From Aquilaria yunnanensis (lineage: Eukaryota > Streptophyta > Magnoliopsida > Malvales > Thymelaeaceae): a DNA stretch of 64,000 nucleotides. The position numbers and the translations under genes were made by a program. The first letter of the stretch is position 1; each line of letters opens with the position of its first letter. A model generated the notes under the pieces. It did no database searches. It had not been told where the DNA came from and saw nothing but the letters and a program-made list of their open reading frames with translations. The DNA lies in the NCBI GenBank assembly GCA_039654915.1, contig CM077596.1:72975751-73039750 (forward strand), given 5' to 3'. Below, one piece after another: positions 1-12,999 of the stretch.

Positions 1-64
1 AGTCTGATTGATGTTTTTGAACACTCTAATCGCTCTGCTAAATATTTGTTTAAGATTCTTTCAG

Positions 65-1369
65 GCATATTGTGGGTTTAGCTGGTCCTCCAGGTGCTGG
101 GAAAAGTACTCTAGCTTCTGAAGTAGTGAAACGAGTAAATAAGTTAAGGCCCCAAAAGTCCTCTTCATTTGACTCTGAAGTTCAACCTCCAGATGCTGCT
201 ATAGTTGTTCCAATGGATGGTTTTCATCTGTACCGGTCCCAGCTGGATGCAATGGAGGTTCAGTTTCTTTTTTTCCTTTTCACGGTTGCTGTTCTCATGA
301 GTTTAATTTCTAACTAGCATGATGTAATGTAGAATCCAGAAGAAGCCCATGCAAGAAGGGGAGGTTAGCTCTTTTTTTCAACTATATTTGTTCACAAATT
401 TTCGGGAATTTTGATGTCTTGAATCCTTCCATTGTTGATCAGCACCATGGACATTTAACCCAGTTCTTCTGCTCAAGTGTCTGCAGAATCTAAGAAATCA
501 GGTAACTAGCCGTTTGTTTTCTTCTGCATGAAGTCGTAGTGGAGTATGTGTGTAAAACTGGCGATTTGCTTTGTTTTTTTAGGGATCTGTTTATGCACCA
601 TCATTTGACCACGGTGTGGGAGATCCGATTGAAGATGACATATTTGTTAGTCTTCAGTAAGTCGTTCACTTCTTTTATTGCCTTTGTTTCTCGTTCTTTA
701 ACCGTAAGTGAGCCAGATGAAGAACCATTTATTACAAAAACTACATGTCTTAATGTTAAGTGAACAATATGTTTAGGTTGTCTAAATACCTCAAAAACTT
801 GATGTTCTTTTTTCAGGCATAAAGTGATAATAGTAGAAGGAAATTATCTGTTGTTGGAAGAAGGCACTTGGAAGGACATATCAGATATATTTGATGAGAA
901 GTGGTAAGTTCTAAGCTATTGCCGCAATTCTTTACCATAATAAATTCGGGATCTCAAGTTTGACAATGAATTTTGTTTTTGCATAGGTTCGTTGAGGTGG
1001 ACCTCGACACTGCAATGCAACGGGTCCTGAAAAGGCATGTTTCTGCAGGTATTACTTGATTGGATCCCTATATTTATTTTCCACCCTAACTTGATCTTGT
1101 AAAGCAGTGCTATTGTATCGTGAAATCGTGAATTTTTTTTCTTCTTGCATTGCAGGGAAGGCTCCAGATGTGGCTAAATGGCGGGTAAGCAAACATCTCT
1201 GCTGCATTAGTAATTCCAATTGGAACACAACCTGTTCAAACAATAAAAGTTGTCACAACTCTAAATCCATAATGTTATGCAGATAGACTACAACGATCGG
1301 CCGAATGCAGAGCTTATAGTGAACTCAAAGAAGAATGCCGATATGGTAATCAGGTCAATCAACTTCTAA
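65..1369 (+). CDS. P-loop kinase of uridine kinase/phosphoribulokinase type, 3' part
   Basis: Eight visible exons: 65-257, 333-363, 443-501, 583-656, 817-903, 987-1048, 1156-1184, 1283-1369. They join in frame to 206 codons plus TAA. All introns have GT/AG ends. The first visible exon follows an acceptor at 63-64, so the start lies left of the window. The protein has a Walker A loop (GPPGAGKST), then VVPMDGFHLYRSQLD, the substrate-side block typical of uridine kinase and pantothenate kinase-like P-loop enzymes. Further conserved blocks are APWTFNP, SFDHGVGDP, VIIVEGNYLLL and FVEVDLDTAMQRVLKRHV. The family transfers the ATP gamma-phosphate to a small metabolite hydroxyl. The exact substrate of this plant subgroup is not known to me. 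From memory it matches the Arabidopsis At1g03030 type. No frame breaks are visible. Confidence 0.88.
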
Positions 1370-1525
1370 TTGTGAAGAGGGTGGGAGAGGCGTAGGTGGA
1401 AGAACAGAATCCCAAGTGCTAGTGCTGGTTTAAAGGAATTGATGGAGCCTGTCCCAAAGAGGTCTGTTTTTAGCTAGGCAGAAGTTCAAGCAAGCAATTT
1501 TCCTTTAAAAGTGAGTGTGAGCTCC

Positions 1526-1531
1526 AATAAA
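1526..1531 (+). promoter_or_regulatory. Poly(A) signal of the P-loop kinase gene
   Basis: AATAAA lies 157 bases after the stop codon, in a stretch with no open frame, and is a plausible near-upstream polyadenylation element. Plant signals are loose, so use of this site is inferred. Confidence 0.4.
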
Positions 1532-1914
1532 GTGGTAGGGCTGGCTAGCCTCAGTTATTGTGCAATTTAATTATTGGAGCCCATGTCGCCGGTTGTGAAC
1601 TAAATTAGACAAAGCAACGGGATTGTGAAAGCATATAGTATACTATGCCAACGATTCTCAAAGGACCAGCAAGCAAAGCAACCACAATCTCTGATTTTAC
1701 AATTTCTACCTTGTGCGTTAGGGCCCAGACCAGCCAACTCTCAGTTCGAGAAAAATAAAATGAAAATCCTCACAAGTAGTCACTTTAAATTATTTTTAAG
1801 GCTACCAGCAGTTGGCCAATACTCAACGTACATGTTTTTAAGGGGCATACAAAAAAGCCCCTTGGCTTTGATCTAACCCAAGTTACACCACTCATCCTCC
1901 AATCCAAACCCACA

Positions 1915-1947
1915 CCCCCCCCCCCCCCCCCAAAAAAAAAAAAAAAA
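1915..1947. repeat. Poly-C then poly-A homopolymer junction
   Basis: A run of 17 C is followed directly by 16 A. It produces a spurious glycine/phenylalanine-rich frame on the minus strand. The exact length is prone to sequencing error. Confidence 0.9.
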
Positions 1948-2838
1948 CCATCTCCTTCGTCTGCCTGTTTGTTAAGATGGTTAGCCCAAATGTTGTAATT
2001 GATCTTTAGGATTTGAAAAGTGTCAAGATCAACCTGGATATTTGTAATATGATTTCTAGTCAATCCTAAGCGTTTTTTATTTTACGTTTCTACAAATATT
2101 TATAGTAAAAAATATTTTACTTATAGTCCTTTTAACATTTGTACATGACTATTTATTTATTTTTTTATAGTATTAGTGTTTTTCTTCTAATTCTATTTTT
2201 TTTAATAGGGTATGTCATACCTACACCCTACCCCTTATGTTCATATATATTTACATTTCAACACTCTCCTTCATAGTATAAAACAAGTGTAAATACATAA
2301 AATCTCGTGTTCTCCAAAACTGAAGATATGTGCAAATCAGATACTGAATATATACAAAGAAATTGAAATATATATACAAATAATGTGTAACATGTGTACA
2401 AATGAGATCATAGATATGTTACGAGTTCATTATCTCATAAAAAAAATAGGTGTGAATGTGTCAAATTCAGGTTCTTGTCAAAATTTGAGATATATACAAA
2501 CAGATATAAGATATATATGAAACTCTATGTATAAAACAAGTAAGAGATATGTACAAAACATATGACACATATATAAATGAAATCAAAGATATATTATAGA
2601 TATATTCAAAAAAAATGTATGAGATTTATAATTTCGTAAATGAAATGAAAATTAGGATAAAAATTCAATTAATAATAATACCATAGTGACATGTATACAG
2701 ATGTTAGATATGTATGAACTTGACATACAAATATGTACAAATAAAATTATGATAATTATAATTAATATACACAAAATAGTCCCTACATTATTTTATAAAC
2801 ATATAATTTTATCCTTTGTACATATTATTTTTCACTTG

Positions 2839-2842
<4 letters not shown>

Positions 2843-2875
<33 letters not shown>
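2843..2875. repeat. (TA)n microsatellite
   Basis: An uninterrupted TA dinucleotide tract of about 16 units lies in AT-rich spacer. The surrounding 2060-2840 holds no coding signal; it is rich in ATATATACAAA-like motifs. Confidence 0.9.
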
Positions 2876-2878
<3 letters not shown>

Positions 2879-3480
2879 TTGAAAAACATAAACGATCCAC
2901 CTGTAAAAGGTTAAAAAGATCAAGATAGAAAAGCAATTTGAACCAAAAACCCTAAAACTAATTAGAGATGCCTTTGCTGTGCCATCTTCATCTTTTTCTT
3001 CCTTGTTGACGGTGAGCAAGAAACCAGCTCCCTTTCCCTCACTGCTGATTACCTTGTTCCCCCCTCTCAAATTCGTCCCTGGTATCATCTTCCCCATACC
3101 CGTTGTTGACTGTATTTCATCTAATGTCGTTTGACAACAAGTAAAGATTCAAAAAATATCTGGTGTCCTGGAGGGTCCGTGAAAGAATAAAGGTGATGTT
3201 AATGGAGAATTCGATGAAAGATGATCGTAGCATGGCTAAAGCCTCCAGTCAAAGGTGCATTTCGAAGGAGAAGGGTGAGCGACGGAAACTTAGACCGTTC
3301 GACAGGGATGCAGAAAAAAAAAAAGTAACATACTAGGTATTAGGTGCTTTTAACAAGGTCAAAAAAGTAATTAGCTCATAGGACATATGTAAAATAAGAC
3401 GTATTCTTTACCAGTAACTTTTAATATACTTTTTAACCATTTTAATCCTAATTCTTCTATTTCTAGCCTCTTAATAATTA

Positions 3481-4120
3481 CTCCCTTCATCCTAAAAAGA
3501 ATGAAACGTTTCCCCTTTTAGCAACTTTTGTATACTCAATTTCTTATTTTGCCCCTTTTTTTTATCACACGTAGCACCTCTCCACTCCCTCCATTGCTCG
3601 GTCGCCTCCTTTATAATTTTTCACACGCACCTCTCATCTCTTTCTTTCTCCTCGGTCAAATCACGTGTCTTTGTTTTCCCTCTCTCCTTAATCAAATCCC
3701 TCATCTCTACTCTCCTTCTTTCCAATTTGTTGACTCAGCCACCACCATTGCATGTAGTGGTCTAAAAGAAAAAGTGGATGGAAGGTCAAATATGCTGGTG
3801 AGTGAGGCTGGTGGTGAGCGAGGAGTGATGTGCAGCAAATATCAATGGGAATGGACGAAGCAGATAGAGATCAATGCGATCGACGCAACGGACGGACAAA
3901 GATCAACACAGTGACAAACGACAATTGAAGCAACAAACGGTGATCGAAGCAATGGAGACAAGGCAAAGTGATGACATCGGGGAGGGAAGCGAAGAGGTTG
4001 GCAAGGAAGGCTAGTCGACAGGTATAGGGGTAAACTTGGTAACCGGAGGACACATACATTTTGGCTTGCCTTGGGGTGCATGCGAAACGAAATGTTTCAT
4101 TTATATTGGGATGGAGGGAG
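3481..4120. mobile_element. Stowaway-like (Tc1/mariner) MITE, 640 bp
   Basis: The left end (CTCCCTTCATCCTAAAAAGA, then ATGAAACGTTTC) and the inverted right end (CTCCCTCCATCCCAATATAA, then ATGAAACATTTC) are imperfect inverted repeats of about 32 bases. TA flanks both sides (3479-3480, 4121-4122), the target duplication of this superfamily. The open frames inside do not match a transposase, so the element is non-autonomous. At 640 bp it is long for a Stowaway. Confidence 0.85.
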
Positions 4121-4984
4121 TATTATTCAAATGGATAAATAATATATTCTTTGTTCTTTATCTATTACAACCATGTTTAATATTTATTTTGATTTTATTT
4201 ATCTACCTTATTCTTCCTTTTTCTTTTCTTTTCTAAGAAGCAATTCATTTCAAATAGAATCACAAAAAATAAAATTGCAGAATCAAATATAGGTACTTTT
4301 TCGACTAAATCACTATTTTTCTAGCCAAACCACTACTACATTGCGCCTTCCAGGAAGTCCCTACTTGATGTTTCTGAATTATAATTGAGCTCTAACAAAT
4401 AGTAGTTATAGGATAAATTTGATCTACGCATTACACCCATACTTTTGCAGTATTTACAAACTGTCATCGCTTCTTGAATGGTACAAATAGAGAAATGAAC
4501 ACCACACATACAAGACAAACATTGCATCTTGAACAATATATCTTATGAAATGAATACCACTACGTCAAATAACACCTTCTTGAATAAAGAACACCATATT
4601 ATACTAAGATGAACACTAATTTGTACTTTGATGTTTTCAAACTACAAACATGTTGTTACTGTCAAATTATCTACAACATATTATAGAACAACACATCTTA
4701 TTAAATAAACAACATATAAGAGAATATAACATTTGCATAAATAGAATAACACTTTTTCTGAATAGAATATTATTTGCGAACAGTAAGAAATGCTGTAAAA
4801 TATTGTTTCGTTCAGTAAAAATTGCTGTTTATTTTTGTAGAATGTGCTATGCAAGCATGATGACATTTTTGTAAATAATGTGAAAGTGAAGTGCACATAA
4901 ATGATGTAAATATTGCTCATAAATAATATTATTTGATTCAGAAAAATGTGCGATTTTGTAGCATACTGTTCATTTTATTAGATA

Positions 4985-5277
4985 CTCCCTCCGTCCCAAT
5001 TTACTTGAAACATATTCCTTTTTTGGAAGTCCCAAAAAGGTTGAAACGTTTCCTCTTTTGGAAAAGTTTAAACAATTAAATTATCATTTTACACAAAACT
5101 CAATAAAGACTCTTTTTTTAATCTCTACTCAATCTCTCACTGCACAAAACCCAAAAAAGAATCTTTTCTTTTTTTAATCATTATTTAAACTTTTACTACA
5201 TAAAAAAATAACACAAATTACATACACATTAATCTTCGTGCCCAGACAAATGTTTCAACTAAAATGGGACAGAGGAA
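4985..5277. mobile_element. Stowaway-like MITE, about 290 bp
   Basis: The left end reads CTCCCTCCGTCCCAATTTAC then TTGAAACATAT. The right end, inverted, reads ATTCCTCTGTCCCATTTTAG then TTGAAACATTT. TA lies left of the element. The right boundary is blurred by a small length difference in the inverted repeat, so it is good to about 3 bases. It has no coding capacity. Confidence 0.8.
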
Positions 5278-5663
5278 TATATTGTTCATAAATGATGTTG
5301 TTCCTTTCAATAAGAATCAGTAATAAGTATTGTTCCATTCTTACAAATGTGGTGTTGTATAAAATATTGTTAATTTCGGAAGAAATACTGTTCATAAATA
5401 ATATTATTTAATTTATTAAGAAATGTTATTCCCTTCAAACAAATATATTATTTTGTGAGATGTTATTTCCTTCAGATAAATGTGTTGTTTAAGGTGTAGT
5501 AGCAATTTCATAAATAATATTATTTGATTCTTTAAGAAAAATTGTTCTCTCTAGAAAAATGTGTCTTTCTATGAAGTATTATTATTATCTCCAGACAAAT
5601 ATAATGTTCAAGGAGCGGTAGTAGTTTTGTAAATATAATGAAAGTATGAACGTAGCTTGTAAT

Positions 5664-6160
5664 CACTACTAAAAGTTAGGACTTTACCAACTGCCAGTTA
5701 CCAACGTGCAGCAGTTGGTAACCTGAACTTACCAACTGTTGCACGTTGGTAAATGGCAGTTGGTATTCGATACGTTGGAAAATTATTTACCAAAGCGCAA
5801 TCAATAACACGTTGGAAAATTCCAACGCATACACGTTGGTAAAATTCACATTGGTAATTTACCAACGGTCATACGCCAGGCTTGGTTTCCATCGCGTAGT
5901 TGTACTTACTAACTGCTGAGCCGTTGGTAAGTTACCAACTGCTGAAATACTCAGCAGTTGGTAACTTACCAACTGCTCAGCCGTAGGTAACTTACCTACT
6001 GCTGGCAGTTGATAGGTAACTTACCAACTGCTACAAGTTGGTAACTTACCAACTAGTGGCAGTTGGTAATTACCAACTTACATCAGTTGGTAAAGTAGTT
6101 GTTATGAGGCCGTTGATAATTACCAACGCGCGCAAGTTGGTAAGTTCCCCGTTTGCACGT
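5664..6160. repeat. Left subterminal repeat array of CACTA-1
   Basis: More than 15 copies of a 10-12 bp unit around ACCAACTGC or ACCAACGCG occur in both orientations, often paired as short hairpins (TTACCAACTGC ... GCAGTTGGTAA). The units alternate T and G at one central position. In En/Spm elements such arrays bind the TNPA-type protein; that role here is inferred. The sequence from 6160 to 6446 holds no repeats and no gene signal. Confidence 0.85.
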
Positions 6161-6445
6161 TCGTACTATACATTAAACCGTCCAGGGTTCGGTTTTATCG
6201 TATTTTTCGCAGTTTAAATATGTATTTTTCGTATTACACAGGTATGCAAACGTAATTAAAATAAAATATTCTCAAATATGGCATAATTAAAACAACAACA
6301 TATATGTCTACAAGAAAGCATTCAACATTCAACGGACAACACATAAGTTTTTTCAACTGAGTCTTAATTACGTCTAAAAATTATTATGTAAGGTCTCTAA
6401 CACAAGAACTGCTGAATTACGCTGACCTGTTGTTGTCAATGCCCA

Positions 6446-8176
6446 TCATGGAGTCCCGACGATCTCCTCATCATCCGAGTCCGAGTCATCAGGATACTGT
6501 GGAACTGGTTGACTCGGCGGGCACGGAAGGTTTAGTGAACGACAGATCATCTCCAACTGAGCCCGGTTTGCCTTCAATGCGGCTCTCTGAGCCTCCATCT
6601 CTGCTATCTGTCTCCTCTTAATTCTCGTGAGCTTTCTCTCGTACTGCGCATCCCTTCGCGCATTCTCCTCTGCCATCATCTTCTGTACTTGCTCGTTGAA
6701 TTGCGGTATCTGCGTGATGTCGATTGGCGGGATGACACCTGGCTATCGGCGTCCCGGTATAGCACACTGCTCAGATCCTAATCCAAATACACGGCCTCTT
6801 CTTCTACCGCCAGATGCAATACTAATGATTGCTAGTTCATCAATTGCCTCTATTCCATCCTCTTGTTGTGTTTGCTCCTCAATCTCCGCACTGATACGAG
6901 TCTACAGAAACATAATAAAATACATTTGAGTGTGTCATTAGATGTTAAACATTGTAAGTTTCTTATCAATAATATGTGAACAAATAGTTATTATACTTAC
7001 AACAACTTCTTCACAGCGCTTACTAACATATTTCCCATTCTTCATTTTATGTGTTGCTTGAAGGACTTTAAACAAGCCAGGGTCCTTCTTCTCATGATCT
7101 CTCTCTCTTTAATTGAATGAAACGTAACATTAATATGTAATTTAATTTCATTAGTATCTTAAATAATGACTGAAAGAACATTACTGAGATACATACCATT
7201 TGCTCTCGATGTGCAGACATCGAGATAGATCCCCCTGCATATGTCGCGCTGCAAGAGCCAGACTGTGAATCCTCGTCAGTCATTGTTGCTCGCATTGCCT
7301 TGAACCTAGCGGACTTCTGTTTGAACTCTGGACTCGCCAAATATGCCTCCATTTCCGTATATGCAGCATCTGACATAAAGTTTGCCTTCACTCGACGTTT
7401 AACAGGATTTTTCACATGGCGAATTTCTGACATCATGCTTCTGAAATGCTGTGCTCCCAAGATATTCCACACCCGATACACCTCATTATGGTGTATCGGA
7501 TCCCACTCACAGCTCCTCTGTACAGGTTAATATGTTTAAAGTATTAGCATGGACAAAAACAATTCTTACTCTTATAACATTATTACATCATTATCATAGT
7601 AATTTTATTGTTCATACCTCAAAAACACGTCACCATTGCTGCAGGTCTGATCGAGAGACGGATGACCAATCAGAATATGGTTTGAAATGTGTGGTGAAAC
7701 ATGGTGTCACTAACCGTGTCGCCGCAGCTGGAATGAATCTGCGACGTTCAAATTGTTAGTTAATGACTTCTTGATAATTACTCTTACTAATATTAATACG
7801 TGTGTCTGGTATTTATTACTTACGTGTTCCTATATGGGGATATCCTCATCCGGGATCGGCCTGCTGTTTGTGACATCGATGATGGGGTGTCATCATCTGA
7901 GGGATGAGTCGTCACTATGGGGTGCCTCACATGGCGCGCAGCAGATCCATGTCCAGATGGCGTGCCTGCACCGCCGTCAGATCGGTGGTCATGTGAGGGG
8001 ACGTGGGTTGCTGGCACTGTTGTCCCCTACGTCTCTACACCGACATCCTCCTCCGCCCGGGATGAAGAACCCATCCGATGTCGTTCATTAAGTATTGGCT
8101 CCATCACTTCCTTAAACTGCGCAAATGGTCCTTTCCCAGGTCGGCGTTTATAGGTGTTATCCCCTTTACGAGGCAT
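6446..8176 (-). pseudogene. TNPA-like transposase (Ptta/En/Spm family), three stops
   Basis: Five exon-like blocks: 8176-7824, 7738-7618, 7517-7197, about 7104-7001, and 6901-6446. The proposed start is MPRKGDNTYKRR at 8176. Diagnostic blocks are HNEVYRVWNILGAQHF, followed by KNPVKRRVKANF and YTEMEAYLASPEFKQKSARF, in the style of the plant Ptta/En/Spm transposase family. A C-terminal charged coiled segment follows (ARRDAQYERKLTRIKRRQIA). In-frame stops occur at 8029-8027 (TAG), 7632-7630 (TGA after a Trp codon) and 6745-6743 (TAG). The acceptor before the fourth block is not clean. In active CACTA elements this type of gene encodes the DNA-binding partner of the catalytic protein. This copy is non-functional unless stops are bypassed. 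Confidence 0.8.
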
Positions 8177-8330
8177 CTGCATTTATTATTAGCTAAGTAG
8201 GTAAATTAAACATAACATATATTGACTGACACATATATTGGAGTAATAGGGGTACATAAATTTACCAAATATTTTCTACACAATAATTTGAAATGACAGG
8301 TTATCAGTATTCAGAGTACATGTTATCTAA

Positions 8331-11300
8331 TTATTCATTCGACCCACTGCTGTCATTCTCGTCAAACTCCTCAGACTCGTCAGTGTCACTGTCATCGGAT
8401 ATAAACTCTTCCTCATCCTCTGTTTCGCCATTAGATCCCCTTTCCTCAAGTACATCATCTTCAATATCATCACCGACACCCGGGTCAGCTAACTCCTCAA
8501 TTGGGTCATCTTCAATTCTTTGACAATTCACGGATCCACTGTCTTGATACACGTCATCCTTGTCCAGAATTGCATACTGTATTATCCATCGAGGTTTTAT
8601 CTTCATAACAGCTGACCACCCGTTCCTTTCACGTGACTTACTCGGATATTGTGTGTAGTAAACTTGGTCAGCCTGTGATGCTAGAATGAAAGGATCAAAC
8701 TTCTGATATCTGCGGCTATTTCTTATCTCAACTAGCCCAAACTGTTTAAGCATTCGAGTTCCACGTTCAGGTGTTGGGTTAAACCAGTTGTACCTAAACA
8801 AGACAACATTCTTATGTGGGAAGCCCGGATATTCGAGTTGAATGACTTCTTCTAGTATACCATAAAATCACATTCAACTTCACTTGCACCCGTGCTGCGT
8901 ATGCACACTCCACTATTGAATGTTGATTTGTCCTTCCCCCATTCACTTATGTGAAACTTGTACCCATTTGTGAAATAAACCGGCCATGTATGAACTCGAC
9001 GTGAGGGCCCACATGCAACATCCCACAAGATGTTATCGACAATATTGTTACCTGGGTCATCAACCTATGTAAAACATTTTTAATTAGGGACAATATATAT
9101 GGAGAATTTTATAACTTAACATATTGCAATATATACTGACTAAAAGCACACGTACATAGTGTCGGAGCCAGGCTGAAAAATTGTTTTCAATGTGTATGTC
9201 CATCTCAGACATTGTTATCTTAGGTGCAGTTTCCCTGACCATGTCCACAAACATATTGTGGGCAATAAGAGAAACAATGAAAATCAGTTAGTTTTGTATG
9301 TTGAGTAGTCATGAATTTCAACATAATCAAAGTTGGAATGTCTTTTCATGAACGATGACTTACTTTAGATATGGCCTGATCTCATCACAGTTTAGAAGAA
9401 CGTATGTGGTTGCAAGTCTGAGTTCATCGTCTGTGAGGAATCTATATCGGCATGCACCATATGCACGTCTCGGAAAGGTGAATATGGATCACAAGTCACC
9501 ATTACATGGGACATGACCACCATCATCATTTCTCGGTACTCGGTTCATTATGGAGGGAACATGGGACTCAAAATAATGAGAGCAAAATATGGAAGTCTCC
9601 TCTATAAGGTATGCTTCACATATCGATCCCTCAACATGAGCTGTATTAAAAACCTTCATTTTTAGGTCATGCATGCACCGCTCAAATTTATACATCCATC
9701 GGTACTGAACAGGTCCTCCAACCCTTGCTTCAAATGGCAAGTGAACTGGGAGATGCTCCATGACATCAAAAAACCCTGGAGGAAAAATTCTCTCAAGCTT
9801 ACAAATTATGATTGGAATATTGGCCTCCAACGCAGACAAGTGATTTTCATGTAGCTCTGGAGAGCACAAGTCTCTAAAGAATAGGCTTAACTCCGTTAAT
9901 GGCTTTCAAATATTCTCGGGTAGCGCTTCGAGGGCAATGGGGAGAAGCCTTTGCATCATAACATGACAATCATGACTCTTCATGCCATACATATTGCAAC
10001 CAGCTGTATCAACACATCTCCCAAGATTCGAGGCATATCCATCAGGGAGTCGTAAAGATTTTACCCAAGCGATCACATCTTCCCTTTGGTTAACATCAAA
10101 TGTGAACCTCGCCTTTGGTTTGAATGAACGACCATCATCAAGTGGAACCATGTTTAACTCCGGCCGATTACAATAAATTTCCAGGTCCTTCCGTGCTTTC
10201 ACATTATCTTTCGTTTTGTTCTTAACATCCATCACAGTATTCCATATATTCTCAAACATGTTCTTCTCAATATGCATGACATCAAGATTATGTCGTATTA
10301 AGTTCGTGGCCCAATATGGTAACTCCCAAAAAATGCTTCGCTTTGTCCAATTATGTGATTTACCGTAATCACACGGTCGATTTTGTGGACCATCGTTACC
10401 AACTGATGGAATCCATGAGATTCTTTCAAATATATCTTCACCTGATAAGCGCGGAGGAGGTAATGACTTTTCTGATTTTCCTTTTTTAAAGCAAGTACAA
10501 TTCCTTCTATATGGGTGGTTCCGGGGGAGGAATTGCCGATGACAGTCGAAAAAAGATATTTTCCCGCCATACTTAAGTTGGAATGCCTTACTTTCACCCA
10601 TACAAATAGGGCAAGACAATCGCCCATGTGTCATCCACCCTGATAGCATGCCATAAGCCGGAAAGTCATTTATGGTCCACATTAATGCTGCTCGCAGAAT
10701 AAAATTTTCTTTCAATGACACATCCCATGTTTCGACGCCATCAAACCACAGATGTCGTAGCTCGTCTATAAGAGGTTGTAGATAAACATCAATCTTATGA
10801 TTTGGGCTACGTGGACCTGGAATCAGCAACGAAAGGAACATATAAGGTTTTTTCATGCACATCCAAGGGGGCAAATTATACGGAGTAACGATCACAGGCC
10901 AACAAGAGTATTATTTCCCAGATGGTCCAAATGGTGTAAATCCATCGGCACACAGCCCCAATCTGACATTTCGTGATTCCGAAGCAAACCATGGGTAGGT
11001 CTGATCAAAATGTTTCCAAGCTTCACCATCTGATGGATGTTTTAACAGACCTGGGACCTGTGTTTGCTCTTTATGCCACCTCATCTGCTCAGCTGTTGCC
11101 AATGACGCAAATAAGCGTTGCAGACGAGGGCTTAGTGGTAAATAATGCATGGTTTTCCTCGGTCGATCTTTACCATGACCGCCCTTTTTTGGCTTATATC
11201 TCTCAGACCCACAGTACTTACAAATACGATCGGTACTTTCATCTTTCCAGAACAACATACAATCATTCACACAGACGTCAATCTTCTCGTGAGACAGACC

Positions 11301-11945
11301 CAACTGGGAAACTAATTTCTTAGTTTCATACCAATTTGATGGCATCTTACTATCTGTTGGTTGAGTCTCCTTCATCAGTTGGGCAATGCCATTAAAGCAT
11401 CCTCGTGACATGTGATACTCAGACTTAAGGTTGAGAAGGCGGACAGCAGCAGATAACTCAGAATGACTTTCGCACCCATCCCATAAAGGAGTTGATGCTG
11501 AATTCAGAAGATTAAAAAAAATTTTAGCACTTTCATTCGGCTCCACAACATTGTCTTCCGGAAATTGTGAGTAACTAGAGCCAACGGCATCTAATACCAT
11601 CCTTTCATATGGATTCGTCGAACACCCCTGGTCAAACTCCCTAAACCCGCCCACACCCTGAGCTGTATCTAATGCTTCATTATCAGGCTCACCATGAGCG
11701 GTTCAATTCAAGTAAAAAGACTTAAAACCCCATTTGTACAGATGAACTCTGACCTCATCAGCCTGATTAAACCGCAAATTCTTACACTTCCGACAAGGAC
11801 AGCGAATACATAACCCGCTCATAGTTTCAGGGTGGGATACAGCAAATGATATAAATTCTTCCACCCCGGTCTCCCGCTGTTGTGTGTAACCAGTTCGGCC
11901 AGGCAACCAATGGTTACTGTACATCCAACTACGGCCGGATTCCAT
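8331..11945 (-). pseudogene. TNPD-like CACTA transposase, multiple stops and a frameshift
   Basis: The order is that of TNP2/TNPD transposases. First comes the transposase-associated zinc domain (11945-11706: MESGRSWMYSNHWL, CxxCPCRKC). Then follows the Transposase_21 core (about 11650-9910), with CPICMGESKAFQL and VMHIEKNMFENIWNTVMD. A DUF4218-type region comes next (9870-9490: IFPPGFFDVMEHLPVHLPFE). The last part is a DUF4216-type region (9064-8331), ending in an acidic tail. Stops at 11705-11703, 10913-10911, 9908-9906 and 9491-9489 sit in one continuous frame, and the flanking protein similarity runs through each. A one-base loss near 8868 shifts the frame. Introns are suggested near 9365-9253 and 9155-9065. 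This is the catalytic gene of the element, now dead. Confidence 0.9.
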
Positions 11946-12219
11946 TACACCCTAATTCTGTTCGTAATCATAAAGACCTCAATCAATTAAATGATAGCAG
12001 TACAAAAGTTTTATATTGAGTTAGTAAAAATAAGAAAAGTATGCTTCAATGTTTACGTTCTCAAGTTTACAGTATTTTTAGATAGACAAAGTTTATTCTC
12101 AATCTTATTGTTCTTAGTAATTGACTGTAAATTAGATTGCAGTCACTTTTTACTCATTTTTTTTCCTAATTACACTTCAGTTGCCCTTTCAATGACTAAA
12201 TTGATTTAGTGGTTTAAGG

Positions 12220-12990
12220 TTTTTTAGGGTATGTGTATTGGGATTTTGTTAGGGTTAAGGGTTTTCGATTTTTTTTTGTAAGGATTTAAGGGGTTTAAAG
12301 GGTTAAGAGTATTGGATATAGGGTTTGGGTTTGATATTTTTGATATTTTGTCTAGGGTTTAAAATGTGTTTTTAGGTATATGAAATTATCTACATAAGGT
12401 TATTGGGGTAAATTGAATTAATTCAATATTATGGTTTTGGGAATTATTTTAAGGGCTATTTGGGATTAATTTGGAAACTTTTTTATGATTTAGGGAATAC
12501 AAATTTTTATGGGGTTTAGAGATATAGAATTAGGATTTAGGGTTTTTAACGGTTTATGATTATTGTAATTATGAATATTACAGTATTGAAATTTAGGGTT
12601 TAGGGATATATATTTAGGGTTTAGGTTTATGGTATATTAGGTTTAGGGTTTTAAGGATATAGAATTTGGGTTTAGGGTTTTACAGTTTATGGTTTAATGA
12701 CGCTATAGGGTTATGATTTAGAGTTAATGTTAGTTACTTAGCTAGGGTTTAGGGTTTTAGGGTTTACATTTAATTAACAATGGTTTAGGTTTAACGGGTT
12801 GTACTTAGGGTGTAGCATTTTAGGTCTTAGTGTTTAATTTATGGTTATGGGTTTGTGTATTTTGGGTTTAATTTATGATTTTAGGGTTTTGGGGAAAGTA
12901 TTTAGGGTTTGGGATTTAAGGTTAATTAATGGTATATCAAGTTTAAGATTTTATATCTTTGGGTTTAATTGAGGGTTTAGAGATATAGAA
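12220..12990 (+). repeat. Degenerate telomere-like repeats (TTTAGGG variants)
   Basis: TTTAGGG, TTTAGGGTTTAGG and near variants (GGTTTAGG, TTTAGGGTTTT) occur repeatedly through about 770 bases, mixed with T-rich filler. Phase is not kept over long runs. This looks like a decayed array or TTTAGGG-enriched simple sequence rather than a recent telomere insertion. It lies inside CACTA-1, upstream of the TNPD-like gene. Confidence 0.7.
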
Positions 12991-12999
12991 TGTGGATTT

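Noticed and set aside
1785..2063. 92-residue minus-strand frame with a glycine run
   Set aside because: The glycine and phenylalanine runs come from the poly-C/poly-A junction; no domain or splice context is present.
3528..3914. 128-residue plus-strand frame
   Set aside because: It lies wholly inside the 640-bp Stowaway-like element and has no transposase features.
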